Source: Paragorgia papillata
Lineage: Eukaryota; Cnidaria; Anthozoa; Scleralcyonacea; Coralliidae
DNA length: 64,000 nt
Assembly (NCBI GenBank): GCA_035771165.1
Contig: JAWNZC010000348.1
Span: forward strand, 1,364,001-1,428,000
Direction of reading: 5' to 3'
Below are positions 44,701 through 54,076 of this stretch, piece by piece. The translations under genes and the position numbers were made by a program. The notes beneath the pieces are model-generated. The model saw nothing but the letters and a program-made list of their open reading frames with translations. It did no database searches and was not told where the DNA came from. Position 1 is the first letter of the stretch. Each line of letters starts with the position of its first letter.

Positions 44701-47700
44701 CTTCAAATTATAGAGTAACATCTTTTGCAGTTTTTTGTTTCCTTGCTTCGTTCTTGAGATATTTTAGTTTGTTTGATATGCAAATTAAACATTTTAACGT
44801 CACATGTGCATAATGAGTTATTGAAAAAGTTGATATATATCTTTGCTATTATCAAATATAATCCCTTGAAGATCTACATGTTTAGTGTTGTGAGCAAAAC
44901 ACATCCACATGCTTCCTTCGAATTAATTTGGTTTGATAATAGAAAAGATATCTAACCTTCTCCAATAGCTCATTATGCACCTACAATGTCAAAATGTTTA
45001 ATTTGCATATCAAACAAACTGAAATATCTCGAGAACAAAGCAAGGAAATGAAAAACCGCAAAAGATGTTACTCTATAATTTTAAGTGTTCTTTCAAATAA
45101 GACAAACTTAATTTTCACTTCATAGGCACTTTAACTATTTGACTGTACTTAACTATTAATTTTGCATGGCTGAATTCCTTGATAGCAAATCATTATTGTT
45201 GTATAAGGCCAGACACCATGCTAGAGCAAAGCCATTTTTAATTGCACTGTATGCTTAAATGCAGTTGTAATATTTTCATTGTTATTTAATGTTGTATTTA
45301 ATAACAAAAATAAACAAAAAATGGTGACAATCTTTTGTTTTTTTCTTTTACTTGTTGCCTAAACCTCCATTGACATTGATGTGCTAATGTTTTTTTTGTT
45401 GTTGTTTTTCTGTTACATGTATGTTATTTCATTGCTTCTACTACCAGAGTTAGTAGATGTCAGCAGCAAATTGCTGAAATTGCAGTGGACGCAGTTCTTT
45501 CAGTGGCTGATTTGGAGAGAAAAGATGTTGATTTTGAGTTAATAAAAGTTACTGGGAAAGTTGGTGGTAAACTGGATGATACAATGTTGGTGAAAGGAGT
45601 AATAATTGATAAAGATATGAGTCATCCACAGATGCCTAAGGTAGAATACTTTTATAAGGTGGTGGTTCTGTGAAAAAGCAGTCTGACATTTTGAGCAAAG
45701 GCCCTTTATCAAAAAGACGTGTTTCTCTCTGATGAAGAGCCTTCCCAAAGTATAACCTCTTGTGTGTATACACCAAGTCACCAAGCTTGACATTTTCTAT
45801 TTGTATTTCTACACTGTCTACTGTATATACATGTACACCACACTGCTTTTTATGTACACTGTACATTTCAAACTGATTTACATCTATAGTACTGTACTTT
45901 ATTTACTGCAACGTGTTCTTACAGTAGTAACCGAGTCCATTTTAATGTAAAGCAAAGCGTAGTTTAATTTCCTTGGACCAATGGTATGCTAATACTGTAA
46001 TTGTTTACTTAAAATTACATGTACTGGAAAATATTGAGTCCACAAGTTTATAATTGCTGCATCTACGTTAAGTTTATTTACCATCTTTAATCAGTAGATC
46101 ATTGCCTATGTTACAAAATGATGATTGACCATACCAGTTGTATGATTTGTGTTGTCTTTAGGTTGTTAAAGATGCTAAGATTGCCATTCTCACTTGTCCA
46201 TTTGAGCCTCCAAAACCCAAAACGAAACATAAGCTTGATATAACATCAGTAGAAGATTATCATAAACTTCGTGAATATGAAAAGAATACATTTAATGAAA
46301 TGATAAAACAAGTAAAGGATACTGGAGCCAACCTTGCGTTGTGTCAATGGGGTTTCGATGACGAGGCAAATCATCTTTTATTACAAAATGAGTTACCTGC
46401 TGTCAGATGGGTTGGTGGACCAGAAATAGAGGTGATAATATTACATCATATTATATGGCTGAACTTGTTTTCAGGTCTTTACGGCAAATGGCGCACGTTT
46501 AAGCCCCGCACAGACGACCAAGTTTTCCTTGACAAGTTTTTCCTTGACAAGTTTTATTTGTCCGTGTGCACGACACAAATTGACAAGTTTTTCCTTGACA
46601 AGGAGCCTTGTTCAAAAGCTGGTCATGCCAGCTTTTGAACAAGGAAATTTGTTCGTGTGTATAGTCGTCAAGGAAAACTTGACAAGATCATCTCCTAAGC
46701 TTATTACGCGATCATTGCCGTCAAGGAAAACTTGTCCAACCGTACACACGAGCAATTATAACTTGTCAAGGAAAATTGTTGGAAAAAAATTGTTCATCGT
46801 ACACACGAGCAAGGAAAGCTACGAAGGAACTTGTCAAGAAAAACTTGGTCGTCTGTGCGGGACTTAATTGGTTGTTGAAAGCAGACGCCCTGGCACACTG
46901 TGGGAGGGCATTACCGGTACGCCTTTTTTAATGACTTGCAAGTTTTGGCGGGAAAATTCCTAAGTTGATTTGAATAAAAATAAAAGAGAATTAAACATTT
47001 TCGTTGAAAATTTTGAACAATAATAGGTACTGGAACATTTTTTTTAAAACTTGTTTTTTTTTATAAAAACTACTTATTTAAAAACGTGGAGAATGAATGC
47101 TTAACAGGTGTAAACATGAAATGAAAAACGAACAAGCTCAAAAGTAAGGTAAACGGCAACATCTGAAGATGCCAACGATGAGTACGATGAGGTTTAAATA
47201 TGAAAATCTCTGACTGTCCTGACCGTGTCTCAATAGGTCAGTGGTCAGAGCGTTGATTTGGGACTAATCAGATTTTTCATATTATTAAAATAGTTTATTA
47301 GAGAACGATTTTAAGTTTTTAGATACTTATTGTATCAAAATTATTGTGAAAAACGTAGAAATTCGCGCCAGCAAAATCACTATCCGGGACAGCAGTTCGG
47401 ATACGGAAAAAGACAGACCATGTGTTGACCAATCAATTTCAGAACTTTCCAAGTGAATTTCAGATAATTCAAGTGAATTTCAGAAATTTCCAACTCAATT
47501 TCAGATCTTTCCGAGTGAATTTCAGATAATTCAAGTGAATTTCAGAAATTTCCAACTCAATTTCAGAACTTTCCAAGTGAATTTCAGATAATTCAAGTGA
47601 ATTTCAGAAATTGCCAACTGCATTTCAGAATAGTACAAATTAATTTTAGGATTTCTCATTTTATTACATATCAATGCACAAATTCCGCATACAACAATAC

Positions 47701-50700
47701 GAAACAAATAACCACAACAAAACAACCAAAACCAGCTGGTACTGTATGATAAGCACACAATTAACAATTTCACAAATTTATGCTCCTACTTCCATGTCCT
47801 CCAAGTTAAGCGCACGCTGGAAAAAAACCGCGTGGGCATGCTGGCATGAATTCACAATGTGTTGAACAGTAATTTGTCCTATGGATTCATCAATTAATCT
47901 TTCGACATATGCTAGCCGCTGCTCACCCACTCTGGGAAGTTGCACTTCAGGGACTCGCATTCGCTGTTTCACCACTGCTTTCATTTTGCTCCAGATTGTC
48001 TCCACAAGGTTCAACATTGGGGAGTACGGTCCCAAACGGTCAATTGCACTCGTTGAAATAACAATAGCACTCGTTGAAATAACAATAGCACTCGTTGAAA
48101 TAACAATAGCACTTTATTCATTAGCGCGAAACGACATTCAATAACGCTTCTGTAACATCAATAGCATTTATTACATAAAGTGCTATTTTTATTTCAATGA
48201 GTGCAATTGAAGTTTTTTTATTGAGTAATGCAGGGCAAAAGGTGTATGTGTTCCCTCAGCTAATCCGAACTATTTACTGTTCAAGCGAACTTTAGCCTCT
48301 CGCTTCATTTTGAAAATGTCTGAAATTCATTTGGAAATGTCTGAATATCATTTGGAAAATCTGAATATAATTTGGAAATTCTGAATATCATTTGGAAATG
48401 TCTGAAATTCATTTGGAAAATCTGAATATCATTTGGAAGTGTCTGAAATTCGTTTGGAAGTTTCTGAATTTGACCTGAAAAAGGTGTAGGGTAGTATGTT
48501 AATACTATATGTTAATATTCGTTTTATTTTTTAGTTGATTGCTATAGCAACTGGTGGTCGAATTGTACCTAGATTTTCGGAGTTAACTTCTGAGAAATTA
48601 GGTCATGCTGGTTTAGTAAAAGAACTTTCTTTTGGAACTACAAAAGATCGAATGTTGGTTATAGAAGAGTGTAAAAATTCCCGCGCTGTTACAATATTTA
48701 TAAGAGGAGGAAATAAAATGGTAAGGTCTTTCGTTTGTGCCTCGATTTGCTAAACTAACTTTATTTTATATTTATACTGGATCACCCTATCAGTCGTATC
48801 TAAACTGTTCTCCAAGAGGTCCAGTAAGGGCCATCCCTCATTGGTCCAGTCTTAGTACAGTAGGAAGTATAGGAATACCCAGAGGAAACGTGTGGTAGAG
48901 TCCGTGCGCTAATCATTGTTCCACCAATACCTCTAAGATGGGTTCTTTCGAGAAAAATAGACATTTTGTGATGTGTTTCGTGGTTTTGGTCTCCTCTTGC
49001 TCTTTCCAATGTATACAGTAACTATAGGTGCAGTAACTATAGGTACAGTACACGCGCGCCGCGTGTTTTAAACCTCATACAATAATTAATCGTGTTGTGT
49101 GCGAATTCTTGTTTCAAAAGTAGACCGCCTAAAAGGAATGTTTTATTTTACAGATAATCGAAGAAGCCAAGCGTAGTATTCATGATGCGTTATGCGTGGT
49201 TCGTAATCTTGTTCGTGATAATCGCATTGTTTACGGGGGTGGTGCTGTAGAACTGGCATGTTCTTTAGCAGTTGGACAACGTGCTGACAAGGTAAAACGG
49301 TTCTCCAGTCTTGAAAAGATTTGAACTTCTGACATTGACAAAGTAACATCTTTTGCAGTTTTTCGTTTCTTCGCTTCGCTTCGTTGTCGTTTGATATGTA
49401 AATTGAACATCTTGACGTCACACGTGATAATGAGTTATCTATCGGAGGTTAAATAGAGAATAATACATGGATGTGCGGAAATATGAAATTTATTTCGAGT
49501 GTTTACCAGGATATCTCACGAGTGAGCGAAGCGAACGAGTGACATATCCTGTTCAACGCGAGAAATAAATTTCGTATTTCCAAGCATCCATGTATTGTTC
49601 TGTTTATTATATGAAAAAAATTGTCCTATTGCCTTGCAAAAATTGCATTAAACTATAATGCTGATTCAGCGATAATCGTCACATGTGAGATTATCACTTT
49701 TATTAGTGGCGGAAAAATCAATAAAACACTATTTTATATAATAAATATCTTTATTACGAAACATATTCACTTGAAAATTTACATGTTTGGTGCTGTGGGA
49801 GAAACACCCCCACATGCTTCCTTCGAATTAATTTGGCTTGATAATGTAACATGATATTAGAAAATGAATTAGTATTCTGTTCAAACAACCTATTGTAGTT
49901 TGAAAGCCCTAAACACCTCTGAGCCACGGATGCGTAAAAAACACGGTCTTATACACCTGTGAAATTAAGATAACTTGAAGTGTATGCGTGGTGAAAGTAT
50001 TTAAAAGCTTTTTCTCTTCCTGTTTAACTTTAATATGTGCTGTTTTTAGGGCTTTCAAACTACTACAATAGGTTGTTTTAAAAGAATACTAATTCATTTT
50101 CTAAGGGTTCCATTTTTTTTATACACACTGTATAACATTCTTCGATAAATCATCAGCCTGGTTCCCAGGCTTCTTTTTTTAACGTCGAGCGACAGACCGA
50201 AATTGTGAGAGGCCTGGAATAAAATGTTTTGCTTGGCCCCAAATCTGGCCCCAAATTATACAGGCACCAAACGGCCGTTTGGCGGAAAACCAAGGTAGAT
50301 AACACTCACGTCGGTCTGCACAATTCTTTATAACATCATATAGCAAGGATGGTCTAATGCCGAAACATTTTCCGCTTGTCCTGTCGCTCGATCCCTATTC
50401 TGTGACGTCACCAAAATAAGTTCTAGAAAAAAGAGGACTAGGAACTAGTCTGCATAAATCATTATGTACATGTGACATGTCAAAATGATTAATTTGCATA
50501 TAAACAGCTGAAGTATTTCAAAAACGAAGCAAGGAAACGGAAAACTGCTTTCAAATTAGACAGACTACATTTTCGCTTCATAGCCACTTTAACTGCTCAA
50601 CCAAGAGACGGAACTAAAACGACGTAATTATTTTTTATTCTGGATTATAGGACTATTCTATTTTTGAACGACCGAGCGGTTGTTTATTTATAATAATTAT

Positions 50701-52003
50701 TGACAACCACGCATAAATCAAGTTAATTGGCATTAACTTGATGTATGCTTAGTTGGGAAAATAAGCGTTAATCAGTGGTCACGAATGTGATAAAGGGTTT
50801 ATCATCGCGATATCATCGCTGAAGTGTTTTTTAGACAACCTCTGTGATAACGAACTCAGTATCTCAGTCTCTGTGATCTTTAACTAACCTATACATAATT
50901 TATGGTACCATTCTAGATCTCCACTCTAGAGCAATACGCGTTGAGATCATTTGCAGAAGCTTTGGAAGCTATTCCTCTAGCATTAGCCGAAAATTCTGGA
51001 TATAATCCCATTCAAACAGTTGCCGAAATAAAATCTCAACAAGTAGCTGAGAGTAATCCCCGACTTGGTATAGATTGTATGAGTAAAGGATCTAATGGTA
51101 AGAATTTGAAAAGATTATAATATTATTAGAGCTGTTAAGTTTTAATCCTGCCTTTGCAAAACATGCATGCATAGGGCAAATAAAGCCTTGCTAAAAGTAA
51201 TTCCTGTAGTAGTTTTGCTTTGATATGTTTAACTTTCATTAAATCAGTTTAGTCATCCTGATCATAAATTCTGGAATTATCCTGAGGATTATCATTTGTT
51301 TTTGCTGTATATCAGGAGTGCTTATTTTAATTGGGGGTGGTTGGGTTGGGGGTGTATTTCAAGAAAGCATGTAGAAGCGGGTGAGCGGTTGTTGCATTGA
51401 TGTATTTCTAGTAATATTATAAATTAAACACTTTGTTATTATTCTTTTCTATTATTTCTTCCCATTTTTCTTTCTTTCTCTTTCCATCGCTCCCCTTTTC
51501 CTTTCTCTTCCATTTTTGTTTTCATTTCTTCTTTTCTTTTCTCTCTATATTTTTCTTCCCTCCCTCCCTCAATCAAAGCCTTTCTTTCTTCCCCCCTTTC
51601 TCTTCAATATCTTCCTTCTTTTCCCTCTTTTCTTCGTTCTTTCTTCGTTCCTTCTTCGTATAGTTATTTAGTTCTTGCTTTCTTCCTCTCTAGCTTTTCA
51701 ATCGCTTCCATCGTTCAGTTTTTTTCAGTTCTCTCCTCCTCCAGTTATTCTGTCATACCTTTCATTTTCATTTCGTCCAAATATAGTTGCATCCCGTCCG
51801 CGTTTTTCCGTCATCCGTTGTTTTTCTAACCGTCATTCGAAGTTCTACTTCGCTGAAAGGTTTATCAACTATTTAAATTTTTAGATATGCGTGAACAGCA
51901 TGTGATCGAGACGCTGATTGGAAAAAAACAACAAATAAGCCTTGCAACCCAGTTGGTAAAGATGATTTTAAAAATAGATGATGTTCGAGCTCATGAAGCA
52001 TAA
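38752..52003 (+). CDS. CCT5: Chaperonin TCP-1 subunit epsilon
   Basis: Subunit of the cytosolic TRiC/CCT chaperonin, which folds actin, tubulin and other proteins using ATP. Ten exons: 38752-38856, 38939-38999, 41798-41962, 44134-44332, 45448-45640, 46162-46431, 48535-48720, 49154-49291, 50917-51097, 51885-52003. The total is 1617 nt, 538 aa, against 541 in human. All introns are GT-AG and in frame; an in-frame TAA at 38722 supports the start. The N-terminal [13 protein letters not shown] is epsilon-specific. Group II signatures follow: [19 protein letters not shown], the catalytic [12 protein letters not shown] (split across exons 3 and 4 before [20 protein letters not shown]), [39 protein letters not shown] and [17 protein letters not shown] at 52038-52043 is a good poly(A) signal. 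Most introns contain transposon remnants, but the coding sequence is intact. Confidence 0.98.
39500..40117. mobile_element. MITE with TACCRTATTTTCTGGG ends, carrying a nested element
   Basis: CTACCATATTTTCTGGGTGA at the left pairs with TCGCCCAGAAAATACGGTAG at the right; internal ATAACCCGCAC motifs recur in both halves. It is interrupted by the fold-back at 39633-39917. Its end sequence also occurs near 11981. Confidence 0.8.
39633..39917. repeat. Nested fold-back element
   Basis: CAAGGGAGCACACCAGACTG pairs with CAGTCTGATTTGCTCCCTTG. Mirrored inner blocks include CTTCTTTGTTCGGC, TTTATATTCAGCCATTTT and TTAGCGTATCGCAGGCG. Confidence 0.85.
40185..40880. repeat. Segment with GCGCGATC/GCTCGCCAG palindromes
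   Basis: GATGGATCGCGCTCGCCAGA near 40219 and CCAGCGCGATCAATCGCGCT near 40813 suggest the ends of a diverged, inverted-repeat-bounded element. No coding content is recognised. Confidence 0.45.
40966..41501. mobile_element. hAT-like MITE with CAGGGCTTGAAATTT ends
   Basis: CAGGGCTTGAAATTT at the left is inverted at the right (AAATTTCAAGCCCTG). ATAACAC flanks both sides, which may be a 7-8 bp duplication. GGGATAC motifs occur inside each arm. The middle is a tandem array (41093-41400). Confidence 0.82.
41093..41400. repeat. 20-bp minisatellite inside the hAT-like MITE
   Basis: About 15 copies of a unit reading TAATGTCTTACAATGTAACG, with TAGCG, TAATG and AACATC variants. Confidence 0.95.
42122..43192 (+). 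mobile_element. Decayed piggyBac transposon in CCT5 intron 3
   Basis: TTAACCCTTTCCCTACT at the left is inverted at the right (AGTAGGGAAAGGGTTAA), with TTAA at both outer ends as in piggyBac. Inside, plus-strand fragments read [20 protein letters not shown] (about 42460-42530). After a frame change come [20 protein letters not shown] and [18 protein letters not shown] (about 42595-42715). These resemble the start of the piggyBac transposase domain (ELELFK...IVEETNRYA). The frame is broken, and the rest of the transposase, with its catalytic aspartates, is absent. It is inactive by itself. Confidence 0.82.
42441..42811 (+). pseudogene. piggyBac transposase fragment, frameshifted
   Basis: The N-terminal part of a piggyBac-type transposase in two frames. 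The first (from ATG at about 42441) stops near 42626; the second overlaps from about 42595 and runs to about 42811. The acidic N-terminus and the [12 protein letters not shown] then NRYTINAQ motifs fit the family. The frameshift and missing C-terminal two-thirds make it a pseudogene. Confidence 0.7.
44657..45131. repeat. MITE, intact copy of the 4198-4637 family
   Basis: Long inverted arms of about 150 bp: GTGCCTATGAAACGAAAATT against AATTTTCACTTCATAGGCAC, plus AGAGTAACATCTTTTGC and TTTGTTTGATATGCAAATTA mirrored. It lies in CCT5 intron 4. Further copies are at 4198-4637 and 49316-50593. Confidence 0.9.
45641..45745. repeat. Repeat fragment with a TTTGAGCAAAGGCCCTTTAT motif
   Basis: The motif TTTTGAGCA-A-GCCCTT-ATC is shared with about 59034-59060 and, more distantly, 56795-56825, suggesting pieces of one interspersed repeat. 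The exon 5 donor is at its left edge. Confidence 0.45.
46499..46867. mobile_element. TTAA-flanked fold-back MITE, 369 bp
   Basis: TTAAGCCCCGCACAGACGAC at the left is inverted at the right end (GTCGTCTGTGCGGGACTTAA). It is saturated with short CTTGACAAGTTTTTCC motifs in both orientations, and the centre is a palindrome, TTGTTCAAAAGCTGG/CCAGCTTTTGAACAA. TTAA ends suggest piggyBac mobilisation. It lies in CCT5 intron 6. Confidence 0.9.
47226..47275 (+). repeat. tRNA-like fragment (possible SINE head)
   Basis: AATAGGTCAGTGGTCAGAGC resembles a tRNA D-arm and A box, and TTGATTTGGGACTAATCA can form an anticodon-type stem-loop. No T-arm or acceptor end follows, so it is not a functional tRNA. Confidence 0.3.
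47778..48040 (-). pseudogene. DDE_3 (Tc1/IS630) transposase C-terminal fragment
   Basis: The frame reads [20 protein letters not shown] followed by VKQRM and about 60 more residues before a stop. P-YSP-LN-(I/V)E-W is the signature around the third catalytic acid of the Tc1/mariner DDE domain; here the glutamate is in LVE. The upstream two-thirds, with the two aspartates, is absent, apparently cut by the insertion at 48041. Non-functional. Confidence 0.8.
48041..48209. repeat. Small fold-back with three 22-bp tandem repeats
   Basis: CAATTGCACTCGTTGAAATA pairs with TATTTCAATGAGTGCAATTG-type sequence at the right. Inside are about three tandem copies of GCACTCGTTGAAATAACAAT. It interrupts the transposase fragment. 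Confidence 0.8.
49461..49600. repeat. Inserted fold-back with a GAGCGAAGCGAACGAG centre
   Basis: ATACATGGATG and GAAATTTATTTC at the left are mirrored by GAAATAAATTTC and CATCCATGTAT at the right. The centre is a palindromic CACGAGTGAGCGAAGCGAAC segment. Confidence 0.85.
49857..50104. repeat. Inserted fold-back element, 248 bp
   Basis: TTAGAAAATGAATTAGTATT at the left is inverted at the right (AATACTAATTCATTTTCTAA). The mirrored arms include GTAGTTTGAAAGCCCTAAA. Confidence 0.9.
51430..51775. repeat. Pyrimidine-rich tract in the last CCT5 intron
   Basis: About 340 bp of degenerate TTTC/TTCC-rich sequence ending about 110 bp before the final exon. Leucine/phenylalanine/serine-rich open frames across it are artefacts. 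Confidence 0.85.
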
Positions 52004-52037
52004 TAACCTTACATTATTGTCAAATATTGTTGCTAGC

Positions 52038-52043
52038 AATAAA
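52038..52043 (+). terminator. CCT5 poly(A) signal AATAAA
   Basis: Canonical hexamer beginning 35 nt past the TAA stop. Confidence 0.8.
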
Positions 52044-52123
52044 GTATATATTGTACCATCTACGTTTTATCTCCGTCCCTTCCTTTTTTTATCCAACAGG
52101 AAACCCTATGCTTACTTTTTAAG

Positions 52124-52533
52124 GTGGCTGAATCATGAGAAATTACGTATTTTCTTCATGAAAAATTTAGCACAGGTCTCATGAGATTCATTTTGGTTCA
52201 TTCCATAGCTTTAGTGGTGCTCTTGATTATTGAAAAGATTTATACTTGTAGCGCTTGCGTATGTAGAGAAATTGTGTTTGTGGTAAGCAACAGATTTTAT
52301 GCAAATTACCTAAGTGATGAAATCGTGTTTCCAGTAAATGCAGAAAACCTAATTTGCATAACATCTGTCGCTTACCACAAACACAATTTCTCTAGATACG
52401 CAAGCGCTACAAGTATAAATCTTTTCACTAATCAAGACCACCACTAGAGCTGTGCAATGAACTAAAATGAAGCTCATGAGACCTGTGCCAAACTTTTTAT
52501 GGGGGGAAACGATAATTTCTTGTGATTTTAGCC
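52124..52533. repeat. MITE, second copy of the 15838-16184 family
   Basis: GGCTGAATCATGAGAAATTA at the left is mirrored by TAATTTCTTGTGATTTTAGCC at the right. The centre is a strong palindrome, TAGAGAAATTGTGTTTGTGG against CCACAAACACAATTTCTCTA. It lies about 80 bp past the CCT5 poly(A) signal. Confidence 0.87.
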
Positions 52534-52880
52534 GGCGCTGGGGTGATTGGGAAAGGGAGCGCCTGCAGGCGCCTATTGTTATTTTTCGTGCCGCCCTCTA
52601 ATTAAAACAGTGTATTTTTGGAAGTTGTCAATTTCAAAAACCTGAGCTAAATAGCTTAATTCATTTGGAAGTTGATCGAATATTTACTGCGTTTAAAAAA
52701 CTCATTAATAATTCATGAGGAAAACACAAAAGAAATCAATACCGTAGCAGAGGTTGTAAATCGGATACAGAATCGTCCTGATTTACATAAACTTTAGCTT
52801 CGATTTTCTCGGCTAAAATAGAGTATATCGCTAAAATAGTTGGTGAACTTGATTACTTAGATGCATTTGTATTTTAAGAA

Positions 52881-52967
52881 AGATACAGCATTCGCAGCCG
52901 ATCTGTATCTGATTTACTACGGCTCGCCTTGTAAATCAGATACAGATCGGCTGCTCATGCTGTATCT
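52881..52967. repeat. Palindrome
   Basis: CAGCCGATCTGTATCTGATT pairs with AATCAGATACAGATCGGCTG, bounded by AGATACAGCA/TGCTGTATCT. Confidence 0.87.
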
Positions 52968-53520
52968 ATTACTTAAAAAACACGTATCTAGAATTAACTA
53001 AAATAGCTCAGTTACGAATGAGCATGTGTATCAAAGTGCTTTCTTGATTCAGGAATTTGTGTGGTATAAACATTTTCCTTCTGATGCACATGCAGCTGGT
53101 TAAGGCAGCAGCTGCCTTATGACCACTCTCTTCTCAATCTCAGTTTATTTTGAGCTCGTTTCCTTAATTAATAATATTATATGCAAGCACAGCAAGGCAC
53201 ATTTTCACAACGCTCTTCTTTGCCAACGTCTGCAGCGGAAATTCAAACTCTCTTTGATTGACAGGTCATTAGCGTCTCAACCAATAGATTGCGGCAGACC
53301 TAAGGCAGATCACCTTAGCTTACTGCTTATTGTTACTAATCCGTACCGTCAACCCGCGAGAAATCGCGCACGCCTTCAAGTCTCCCTCGGGCCTCGTCCC
53401 GTTTTCATCTCTACTGCGTGTCTTTATCTCACGCGACTTGCCTTTAAACAACGTGAAGCTTCTGTATAGGAGAGAAAAGATAAGATTTTACCAACCGAGC
53501 ATTGTATCATAAACAGTGGC

Positions 53521-53729
53521 TTACAGTCATTTCCAACTCACTTTTCACCCAAACCTTCGGAAGTTCGTTCAGAAGTTCGTAGTTCGTTTTGAACTCTGCA
53601 TTTGATTGGTTGCTTGGTTCCTAGCAGCCAATCAAATGCGTAGTTCAAAACGAACTTTGAACCTCCCAACGAACTTCCGAACGAACTTCCGAAGATTTGG
53701 GCGAAAAGTCAGTTGGAAATTACTGTAAC
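53521..53729. repeat. Fold-back MITE, 209 bp, intact copy of the 5201-6050 outer element
   Basis: TTACAGTCATTTCCAACTCA at the left pairs with AGTTGGAAATTACTGTAA at the right. The centre is palindromic around GGTTGCTTGGTTCCTAGCAGCC. Confidence 0.88.
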
Positions 53730-53818
53730 TTTTAAATCTAGCTCCCTGTTGCGGTCTATCTTCTTTGATGTTTAATTGCATTTTCAATAAAAAATCTGGC
53801 TACTGCTGTCTTCCTAAC

Positions 53819-54076
53819 GCCTGATTCACACTTTTGAAATAAGCATAAGCACAAACAAAATAGTTGTGTGAACTGGGGTAAAACAAGCGTAAGCACAAAC
53901 ACGAGAGACAAAAAAACCCTTTGTTTTCTCTTTTGTACAGCTCTTGTGCTTGTGGCTTGTTCTTGTGCTTATTTCATGTCATGCTTGTGCTTATGCTTGT
54001 TTCGCCCCATAGGAATACCCTTTTTGTTTTATCTTTTGGTTCGTTCTCGTGCTTATTTCACAAGTGTGAATCAGGC
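53819..54076. repeat. MITE with GCCTGATTCACACTT ends
   Basis: GCCTGATTCACACTTTTGAA is inverted at the right as AAGTGTGAATCAGGC. It is filled with AAGCATAAGCACAAAC motifs and their inverse. Confidence 0.85.

Larger units (their letters stand above)
47431..48472. mobile_element. Tc1/mariner-like remnant with iterated inverted ends
   Basis: The left end (about 47431-47630) is a series of TTTCCAAGTGAATTTCAGA / AATTCAAGTGAATTTCAG repeats. The right end (about 48308-48472) is a series of TCTGAAATTCATTTGGAAA repeats, the reverse complement of the left unit. The two arrays therefore form long terminal inverted repeats built from tandem 20-bp-scale units. Between them lies a minus-strand DDE transposase fragment (47778-48040) and a further small inserted fold-back (48041-48209). 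It lies in CCT5 intron 6. Confidence 0.75.
49316..50593. repeat. Third copy of the 44657-45131 MITE, expanded by insertions
   Basis: Family sequence is at about 49330-49440 (AAAGTAACATCTTTTGCAGT), 49765-49855 (ACATGTTTGGTGCTGTGGGA) and 50460-50593 (ACGAAGCAAGGAAACGG, CGCTTCATAGCCACTTTAAC). It is interrupted by fold-backs at 49461-49600 and 49857-50104 and by further sequence at 50150-50450. Confidence 0.75.

Noticed and set aside
47226..47275. A tRNA gene
   Set aside because: No T-arm, acceptor stem or terminator; position 33 of the putative loop is not T.
53119..53469. A 116-aa open frame as a gene after CCT5
   Set aside because: No recognisable domain or splice partners; flanked on both sides by MITEs and ending just before one at 53521.
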